From UBA5972 sp964567685 (GTDB lineage: Bacteria; Pseudomonadota; Alphaproteobacteria; Rhodobacterales; Rhodobacteraceae), in NCBI GenBank assembly GCA_964567685.1, contig CAZMNO010000013.1:11260-75259 (forward strand): a DNA stretch of 64,000 nucleotides, read 5' to 3'. This document shows positions 58,121 to 64,000 of the stretch, in pieces (positions within the stretch are counted from its first letter, which is position 1; every line of letters begins with the position of its first letter). The notes beneath the pieces are model-generated. The model worked only from the letters and a program-made list of their open reading frames with translations. It did not search any database and was not told the DNA's origin. The position numbers and the translations under genes are program-made.

Positions 58121-59116
58121 TCAGATCTCGCTCAGTCTTTTTGCTGATTCCTTGATCGCGGTATATTGCCCGCTGGCCCGGTGACAATAGAGATAGCTTT
58201 CCAGAACCGCGTCCATCGGGGTTGGCTCAATACCCAGATCGGTCAGCTTTCTGGCGTCTTCACCGACAACGTTATCATGCGCCAGCAGCTTGACCTGATC
58301 GCGGGTCAGAATGCGATTGACCAAAAGCCCACCGATGGCCGCTGATCCCATATCCAGAAACCACGCCTGAATTCGGGCGATCGAAAACGGAATATTCACC
58401 AGAATTCGCCGACGGCGAACAATGCGCAACATACCCCGCATCAGGTTGCGGAAGCTGCGGGCAACCGGGCCACCCAATTCGTAAACACCGGGTTCAGCTG
58501 CTCCCGTGGCACCCAAAACCGCAGCTTGGGCAACATCATCCACAAAGACCGGCTGAAACATCGTTTCCGCACCCACCAGAGGCAGAACAACAGAAAACCG
58601 CGCCATTCTGGCGAAACGATTGAAGAACTCATCATCATTGCCGAAAATGACCGAGGGGCGCAAAATAACCGCACCGGGGAAACTTTCCAAAACCAGCGCC
58701 TCGCCCTCGGCTTTGCTGCGGGCATATTTGCTGTCACTGTCAGGATCAGCGCTGAGCGCTGACAGGTGGACCAGATTGGTAACCCCTTCTTCAGCCGCAA
58801 TCCGTGCGATTCGCCCAGCACCGTCCGCCTGAACCGCACTGAATTTCTGACGGCTGGTTTCCTGCAGAACGCCCACACAATTCACCACCGCATCTGCGCC
58901 TGAAATGGCAGCGCGAGTCGAATCATCGTCACGGATATTTGCCAATATCGGTTCGACCTGACCAACCGATCCATAAGTGCGCACAAACATCGCCTCGTTG
59001 GGGCGCCGCACTGCCACGCGAACCCGCCAGCCCTCTTTCGCCAGCCGTCGAACGATGTAACGTCCGACAAAGCCCGACCCTCCAAAAACGGTTGCGATTT
59101 TGGGCAGATTAGACAT
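58121..59116 (-). CDS. NDUFA9-like NAD(P)-binding protein
   Basis: 331 residues, atypical SDR of the complex I NDUFA9 subgroup. The Rossmann motif is TVFGGSGFVGRYIVRRLAKE; DAVVNCVGVLQE and GAVILRPSVIFGNDDEFFNRFA are typical. May stabilise or accompany respiratory complex I, or a related quinone enzyme. ATG 59116 is chosen; the extension to 59182 is not supported. Confidence 0.88.
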   Translation of the reverse strand: MSNLPKIATVFGGSGFVGRYIVRRLAKEGWRVRVAVRRPNEAMFVRTYGSVGQVEPILANIRDDDSTRAAISGADAVVNCVGVLQETSRQKFSAVQADGAGRIARIAAEEGVTNLVHLSALSADPDSDSKYARSKAEGEALVLESFPGAVILRPSVIFGNDDEFFNRFARMARFSVVLPLVGAETMFQPVFVDDVAQAAVLGATGAAEPGVYELGGPVARSFRNLMRGMLRIVRRRRILVNIPFSIARIQAWFLDMGSAAIGGLLVNRILTRDQVKLLAHDNVVGEDARKLTDLGIEPTPMDAVLESYLYCHRASGQYTAIKESAKRLSEI

Positions 59117-59258
59117 GCGAGTCTCCTTTGATGGGCGCTGATATTCCCAATATTCCTCCTGAGAGGCGGGAACAAGTTTCAATTATCTCTGAATTCCCGT
59201 CTCTTGCCGTTGACACGGGATATCACCGAGGATAAATCGCCTGTCACTAACGACACCT

Positions 59259-59345
59259 GCCCAGGTGGCGGAATTGGTAGACGCGCTAGCTTCAGGTGCT
59301 AGTGTCTGTATGGACGTGGAGGTTCGAGTCCTCTCCTGGGCACCA
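59259..59345 (+). tRNA. tRNA-Leu (anticodon CAG)
   Basis: Acceptor GCCCAGG pairs with CCTGGGC; discriminator A and encoded CCA follow. The anticodon stem CTAGC/GCTAG encloses loop TTCAGGT, reading CAG. A long variable arm and GGTTCGAGTCC T-arm complete a class II leucine tRNA of 87 nt including CCA. Confidence 0.97.
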
Positions 59346-59371
59346 ATCCCCTCCACGCGAAAGGGGATGAA

Positions 59372-59983
59372 TTGGCTAACTACACACATCAGAACGACCT
59401 GCCAGACGGGCTTGACCTTGGGCCAGTGGTTGCCATCGATTGTGAAACCATGGGGCTTAACCCGCATCGCGACCGGCTGTGTGTCGTACAGCTTTCTGCG
59501 GGTAATGGCGATGCGCATCTGGTGCAGATTTCGCACGACCAGACAGAGGCTCCAAATCTGACGCGAATGCTGGGCGATCCCGATGTTCTGAAGCTCTTTC
59601 ACTTTGGCCGGTTTGACATTTCCGTGCTGCTGCACCGCTTTGGCGTTCTGACAACCCCCGTCTATTGCACCAAGATCGCCAGCAAGCTTGTTCGCACCTA
59701 TACGGATCGTCACGGGCTCAAGAATCTGCTGAATGAACTGCTCGACATTGATATTTCCAAGCAACAGCAAAGCTCGGATTGGGGTGCGGCCGAGTTGACC
59801 AAGGCGCAGGTTGAATATGCAGCTTCCGATGTTCTTTATCTTCATCGTCTGAAGGCACAGCTTGATGCGCGTCTGGCGCGTGAAAACCGTGCCGACACGG
59901 CGCAGGCCTGTTTTGATTTTCTGCCCCACCGGGCCGCACTTGATCTGGCCGGGTGGCCTGAAATTGACATATTTTCGCATTAA
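59372..59983 (+). CDS. RNase D-like 3'-5' exonuclease
   Basis: 203 residues, DEDDy exonuclease domain only, without the HRDC domain of E. coli RNase D. Motif I VVAIDCETMGL (Asp23, Glu25), motif II KLFHFGRFDISVL, motif III VEYAASDVLYLHRL. Starts at TTG 59372 after GGGGATGAA, 26 bases past the tRNA, whose maturation it might share (inference). Confidence 0.9.
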   Translation: MANYTHQNDLPDGLDLGPVVAIDCETMGLNPHRDRLCVVQLSAGNGDAHLVQISHDQTEAPNLTRMLGDPDVLKLFHFGRFDISVLLHRFGVLTTPVYCTKIASKLVRTYTDRHGLKNLLNELLDIDISKQQQSSDWGAAELTKAQVEYAASDVLYLHRLKAQLDARLARENRADTAQACFDFLPHRAALDLAGWPEIDIFSH

Positions 59984-59992
59984 GGCGATGCC

Positions 59993-60967
59993 ATGACCGA
60001 ACGCTCGTTGAAACAGGATGCCCTGTCTGCAGGTCGCCGCGTAATTGCGCGCGAGGCCGAGGCTCTGTCGATGCTGGGTGACACGCTGGACGGCGGGTTT
60101 TCCGCCGCAGTTGATCTTTTGTTAAGTGCCAAAGGCCGGGTCATTGTCTGTGGCATGGGCAAATCCGGGCATATCGCGCGAAAAATTGCCGCAACACTTG
60201 CCTCAACCGGTACACCGGCGCATTTTGTGCACCCCGCTGAGGCCAGCCACGGCGATCTCGGGATGATGGCGCAGGGCGACATAACGCTTGTTTTATCAAA
60301 CTCCGGTGAAACACCCGAGCTTGCCGATGTCATCGCCTATACAAGGCGGTTTCGAATTCCGCTGATCGGCGTGGCCGGACGTGCCAACAGCACCCTGCTA
60401 AAGCAAGCCGATGTTGCTATTCTGTTGCCTTCGGCCAAAGAAGCCTGTGATCAGGGGATCGTGCCGACCACATCGACAACAATGACGCTTGCACTGGGCG
60501 ATGCGCTGGCGATTGCCCTGATGGAGCAGCGCAGTTTCACCCCTGAGAACTTTCGCGAGTTTCATCCCGGCGGTAAACTGGGCGCGCGGCTTTCTAAAGT
60601 GGCCGATCTGATGCACAGCGGCGATCAGGTGCCGCTGATTAAACCCGATACCCCCATGAGCGACGCTTTGCTGGTGATCAGCCAAAAGGGGTTCGGTGTT
60701 GCCGGGGTGGTCACCGACGGACAGCTTGTCGGTGTTATCACGGATGGTGACCTTCGTCGCCACATGCAGGGATTGCTCGAAATGAATGCCGCTGAGGTCA
60801 TGACCAGAAATCCGCTGACCGTATCAGCCGGTGTTCTGGCCGAAGAAGCGTTGGCCATCATGAACGCGCGACAGATCACAACCCTGTTTGTCAGCGATTC
60901 CGAAAGCGATAAAACGGTGCGCGGCATCCTGCATATCCATGATTGTTTACGGGCCGGGATTGGCTGA
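59993..60967 (+). CDS. kdsD: D-arabinose-5-phosphate isomerase KdsD (KpsF/GutQ)
   Basis: 324 residues: an N-terminal SIS domain (VIVCGMGKSGHIARKIAATL, LSNSGETPELADVI) and two C-terminal CBS domains. Converts ribulose 5-phosphate to arabinose 5-phosphate for Kdo and LPS synthesis. First of the LPS-transport operon; lptC follows with no gap. Confidence 0.94.
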   Translation: MTERSLKQDALSAGRRVIAREAEALSMLGDTLDGGFSAAVDLLLSAKGRVIVCGMGKSGHIARKIAATLASTGTPAHFVHPAEASHGDLGMMAQGDITLVLSNSGETPELADVIAYTRRFRIPLIGVAGRANSTLLKQADVAILLPSAKEACDQGIVPTTSTTMTLALGDALAIALMEQRSFTPENFREFHPGGKLGARLSKVADLMHSGDQVPLIKPDTPMSDALLVISQKGFGVAGVVTDGQLVGVITDGDLRRHMQGLLEMNAAEVMTRNPLTVSAGVLAEEALAIMNARQITTLFVSDSESDKTVRGILHIHDCLRAGIG

Positions 60968-61591
60968 ATGCTGGGACATAGCGACAACCTTTATTCGCGA
61001 TTTGTATCTCTGGCCAAGATTATCCTGCCGCTGATCGGGCTGGCCATTCTCAGTTCACTGTTTCTGTTTTCAAAATCCAACGAACCTGGTAGTGGCATCC
61101 GCCTTTCAGATGCCGATCTCAGCGAGTTTGCCAGCAAGGAACGCATAACTGGCCCTCGGTTTGCCGGTATGACTCCATCCGGTATTGCTATTCAGCTTTC
61201 AGCCGATCAGGCAAGCCCGGCCACTGATGGCGGACATGCGTTCAACGCCAGCGACTTGCGCGCCAAAGTCGAAATGCCTGATGGGGCAACGATTGATATT
61301 CAGGCCAATCGCGGGGAAGTGAATTCACTGACAAAACAGGCTCAGCTGACAGATGGCATCACGCTGAAAACCTCGCTCGGGTATGTTGCGACAGCTCATG
61401 GACTGACCTTCGCGCTCGACAAGCTTGATATCCAAAGCCAGGGTGAACTTACCGCGGTTGGACCGTTGGGCGAGATTTCGGCCGGCAATCTGCATGTGAC
61501 AGCACAAACAACAAAAGGCCTGGAGAACCCCACAGGATACCTTCTGGTGTTTCAAAATGGCGTAAAGTTGATATACAAACCCAAGGAATGA
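60968..61591 (+). CDS. lptC: LPS export protein LptC-like
   Basis: 207 residues with one N-terminal membrane helix (IILPLIGLAILSSLFLF) and a periplasmic beta-jellyroll of the OstA/LptC type. Bridges the LptB2FG transporter to LptA. Sequence is diverged, as usual in alphaproteobacteria; position between kdsD and lptA supports it. Confidence 0.88.
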   Translation: MLGHSDNLYSRFVSLAKIILPLIGLAILSSLFLFSKSNEPGSGIRLSDADLSEFASKERITGPRFAGMTPSGIAIQLSADQASPATDGGHAFNASDLRAKVEMPDGATIDIQANRGEVNSLTKQAQLTDGITLKTSLGYVATAHGLTFALDKLDIQSQGELTAVGPLGEISAGNLHVTAQTTKGLENPTGYLLVFQNGVKLIYKPKE

Positions 61592-62121
61592 GGCGCTTGC
61601 AGGACATGAAACTGAGAACGATTACCCAACTGGCAGGCACAGCGCTGCTGTCGCTGAGCCTGAGCATGCCGCTCAATGCGCAATCCACCGATGTAGCATT
61701 TGGCGGGCTGAACCACGATACGTCTCAGCAGGTTGAAATTCTATCAGACAGTTTCAGCATTGACCAGAAGACGGGAACGGCGGAATTCGTCGGAAATGTT
61801 GTGGTCGGACAAGGCAATATGCGGATGTCGGCTGCCAAGATCCTTGTTGAATACAAAACCAAAAATGGCGAATCTACCGGCCAGATTGAGCGTATGCACG
61901 CCACAGGTGGTGTTACCCTGGTCAGCGGAAGCGAGGCAGCCGAAGCGCAGACGGCTGTCTACTCCATCGATGCGGGCAGTATTTTGATGGAAGGCGCCGT
62001 TATCCTGACGCAAGGGGCCAGTGCGCTGTCAGGACAGAAACTTACGATCAATCTGCGCACTGGCTCGGCCCGGATCGAAGGGCGGGTCAAAACCATTTTT
62101 CAAACCGGTGGGTCTGAATGA
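61588..62121 (+). CDS. lptA: LPS transport periplasmic protein LptA
   Basis: 177 residues: signal peptide (TALLSLSLSMPLNAQ) and an OstA-like domain (VEILSDSFSIDQKTGTAEFV, MRMSAAKILVEY, MHATGGVTLVSG). Forms the periplasmic bridge for LPS. ATG 61588 overlaps the lptC stop; 61606 is another possible start. Its stop overlaps lptB. Confidence 0.92.
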   Translation: MRRLQDMKLRTITQLAGTALLSLSLSMPLNAQSTDVAFGGLNHDTSQQVEILSDSFSIDQKTGTAEFVGNVVVGQGNMRMSAAKILVEYKTKNGESTGQIERMHATGGVTLVSGSEAAEAQTAVYSIDAGSILMEGAVILTQGASALSGQKLTINLRTGSARIEGRVKTIFQTGGSE

Positions 62122-62879
62122 GCGCAAGTCCCGATCTTCAGCTTGCCAGTTCTGACGGTGGGCTCAGGGTTCAGAATCTGGGCAAAAGCTACAAACGCCG
62201 ACGGGTGATTCACGACGTTTCGATGGATCTGAACCGGGGTGAGGTTGTGGCCCTGCTAGGCCCCAACGGTGCCGGTAAGACGACGTGTTTTTATGCCATC
62301 GCAGGGCTCGTATCGCCGGAAACCGGCAGAGTGTTTGTTGATGGGCGCGATGTCACCACTCTGCCGATGTATCGTCGCGCCAGGCTGGGGATCGGGTATT
62401 TACCGCAGGAAGCTTCGATCTTTCGCGGCCTGTCGGTTGAAGACAATATCACGGCCATTCTTGAGCACTGGGTACCCGACCGCAAGAAACGCCATGAGCG
62501 ACTGGAAGAACTGCTCGGCGAGTTTTCTGTTGAGCATCTGCGCCGTGCCTCGGCCATGTCGCTTTCCGGTGGCGAGCGGCGACGGGTGGAAATCGCCCGC
62601 TGCCTTGCCAGTGATCCGAAATATGTTCTGCTTGACGAACCGTTCGCCGGTGTCGACCCGATCGCGGTCGCCGATATCCGCCGGCTGGTGGCTCAGCTCA
62701 AGAACCGGGGGATCGGTGTCCTGATCACCGATCACAACGTGCGTGAAACCCTTGGCATCGTGGACCGTGCCTATATTCTGCACGAGGGGCAGGTGTTGAT
62801 GAGCGGCACAGCCGACGAGGTGGTTCAGGATGAAAACGTCAGGCGCGTCTATCTCGGCCAGAATTTTCGCATTATGTAG
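62118..62879 (+). CDS. lptB: LPS export ABC transporter ATPase LptB
   Basis: 253 residues. Walker A LLGPNGAGKTTCFYAI, signature LSGGERRRVEIAR, Walker B YVLLDEPFAGVDPIA and switch His in ITDHNVRETL. YLPQEASIFRGLSVEDNI is the LptB Q-loop signature. Powers LPS extraction with LptFG, which are not in this window. Confidence 0.97.
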   Translation: MSASPDLQLASSDGGLRVQNLGKSYKRRRVIHDVSMDLNRGEVVALLGPNGAGKTTCFYAIAGLVSPETGRVFVDGRDVTTLPMYRRARLGIGYLPQEASIFRGLSVEDNITAILEHWVPDRKKRHERLEELLGEFSVEHLRRASAMSLSGGERRRVEIARCLASDPKYVLLDEPFAGVDPIAVADIRRLVAQLKNRGIGVLITDHNVRETLGIVDRAYILHEGQVLMSGTADEVVQDENVRRVYLGQNFRIM

Positions 62880-62903
62880 CCGGGTGTATATCGCTGTACT
62901 GAT

Positions 62904-64000
62904 ATGGCTCTAAAGCCCGGCCTTCGTGTTAGCCAGGTACAACGTCTGGCGTTAACGCCTTCTTTGCGGCAGTCGATCTCGATCCTCAGCATGTCAGCCT
63001 TTGAGTTGGCCGAGCTGGTCAAAGCCGAAATCGAAGAAAATCCGCTACTGAGTGTCGAGAGTGACCGGGGGTCAAATCTTGCCGCCGATTATCAGTTCGC
63101 ACTTGATACGGTGGAACAGCCTAAAACAACCGGCGAGATGCTGCGCGAACAGATATCGATGCTCTCAGCACCGGATGACGTCCGGTATATCGCCGAATAC
63201 CTGACTGAAGACCTGACAGAACAAGGGTATCTTGCAGATAGTGACGAAGCTATTGCAGCGACTCTGGGCCAGGAAGTCAGCAAGGTCAGTCAGGCGATCA
63301 CGCTGCTGCAATCGCTTGAACCGGTTGGTATATGTGCGCGAAACCTGCGGGAATGCCTTGATCTGCAACTCCTGGCACTTGGCGAAACACAAGATGCCCG
63401 CAGCGTGATTTTCGACAATCTGGTGGAATTTGCCGAAGCGAACTGGCCCCGGCTTGAGCGCGACCTCAACCTGCCCCGGCACGAATTGCACCGGCTTGCC
63501 GATGTTTTGCAGTCACTCAACCCGTTTCCGGCGGATACTCTGTTGGCCAATACCGCTCCGACGCTAAATCCTGACATTCGGGTTTTGACATTGCTTGAAG
63601 GCGGATTTGGCGTTGAATTGGTCAATTCCATCGCACCAACTCTGGTTTTGAATGCGCTGCCCGGTGATCCCGCGAAAACCGCTGATCGCGCAGCACTGGA
63701 TTATCTTCGCGAAAGAACAACACGGGCCACTGAACTGATTCGCGCAATTGAAGCCCGTTCAAAGACCATCCTGCGCGTTGCCGGTGCGATTGTGACTTTT
63801 CAACATCGTTTTTTTGTCGACGGGCACGCGCATTTGAGGCCCCTCAAGCAGGCAGAGATTGCCGATAATCTGGGGTTGCATCCATCGACACTTAATCGGG
63901 CAATTGCCGGAAAGTCGCTTGAATGCACCTATGGAGTCTTTCCTCTTATACCGCACCTACGCCAAAACCCGAAACCTCTCATGGGTTATGACGCGGAAGT
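62904..64000 (+). CDS. rpoN: RNA polymerase sigma-54 factor (partial)
   Basis: 365 codons visible, running off the window end without a stop. Region I is RVSQVQRLALTPSLRQSISI; the core-binding part includes SLEPVGICARNLRECLDLQL; the HTH is KQAEIADNLGLHPSTLNRAI followed by YGVFPL. The C-terminal RpoN box lies beyond the edge. Position after lptB is typical of proteobacteria. Confidence 0.92.
   Translation, partial: MALKPGLRVSQVQRLALTPSLRQSISILSMSAFELAELVKAEIEENPLLSVESDRGSNLAADYQFALDTVEQPKTTGEMLREQISMLSAPDDVRYIAEYLTEDLTEQGYLADSDEAIAATLGQEVSKVSQAITLLQSLEPVGICARNLRECLDLQLLALGETQDARSVIFDNLVEFAEANWPRLERDLNLPRHELHRLADVLQSLNPFPADTLLANTAPTLNPDIRVLTLLEGGFGVELVNSIAPTLVLNALPGDPAKTADRAALDYLRERTTRATELIRAIEARSKTILRVAGAIVTFQHRFFVDGHAHLRPLKQAEIADNLGLHPSTLNRAIAGKSLECTYGVFPLIPHLRQNPKPLMGYDAE

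Overview
The window looks like a chromosomal segment from a Rhodobacterales (Roseobacter-group) alphaproteobacterium. This rests on family-level recognition: the block ubiB/ubiE/mutM/enoyl-CoA hydratase/rpsT/dnaA/dnaN/recF/gyrB, glutathione-dependent formaldehyde oxidation, class II-type gltB/gltD, a compact fliF-fliH-fliN-fliP run, lptC-lptA-lptB-rpoN, and single-subunit style UbiB/UbiE quinone genes. Most genes have a high-GC codon style. A few islands (1389-2565, 5241-6254, 14273-15056, 24181-24866) are visibly AT-richer and hold the less ordinary content. I see no transposase, integrase, prophage block or CRISPR array.

Layout. 1-4000: a partial secreted protein, a glycine/inosamine-type amidinotransferase, a two-gene HTH/PIN-like toxin-antitoxin cassette bracketed by an 80-bp duplication of the amidinotransferase 3' end, then a class III aminotransferase. 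4000-7300: a hemolysin III/PAQR-type membrane protein, a GFA-domain protein, a 1-kb gene-free stretch with degenerate 59-bp repeats and DnaA-box-like sites, and an endonuclease/exonuclease/phosphatase-fold protein. 7400-9700: a TauD dioxygenase, SDR and enoyl-CoA hydratase operon. 9765-13005: glpD-glpK coupled to an I78 protease-inhibitor gene. 13160-15887: the formaldehyde pair (class III ADH and S-formylglutathione hydrolase) split by two tandem copies of a compact RNA/peptide locus. 15900-19300: YaiI, a DMT exporter, an ornithine-cyclodeaminase-like enzyme and an alpha/beta hydrolase. 19389-30925 (minus): gyrB, LysE exporter, recF, an NYN nuclease, dnaN, a P-loop kinase, dnaA, rhodanese, rpsT, enoyl-CoA hydratase, mutM. 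31011-34130: ubiE, ubiB and an APH-type kinase. 34143-41683: an M48 protease and a flagellar cluster (flgD, fliK divergent from fliF-fliH-fliN-fliP and a FliG-M-like protein). 41775-45522: a CxxC AhpD-like protein, a second TauD enzyme, two L,D-transpeptidases, a CAP lipoprotein and a small secreted/membrane protein. 45594-48966: an epimerase-like protein, queG, a GST and mtgA. 49027-57129: gltB and gltD separated by small accessory genes. 57290-64000: uppP, an NDUFA9-like protein, tRNA-Leu(CAG), an RNase D-like exonuclease, kdsD, lptC, lptA, lptB and the start of rpoN.

The most notable content is at 14301-14997. Two tandem units, each about 311 bp with a 385-bp period, both encode on the minus strand a 30-residue single-helix hydrophobic peptide behind a strong Shine-Dalgarno and a conserved stem-loop. 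Both also encode on the plus strand a roughly 70-nt RNA with a good sigma-70-type promoter, ending at a shared hairpin terminator. Each RNA carries two short segments complementary to its own peptide mRNA: one across the Shine-Dalgarno and one over codons 3-7. The second segment differs between the copies, and in each copy it matches that copy's own peptide gene, with the changes kept pairable through G-U wobbles. This is the layout of an Fst/par-like type I toxin-antitoxin locus. It is absent from the supplied ORF-length gene models because the peptides are too short. Toxicity and regulation are inferred, not shown.
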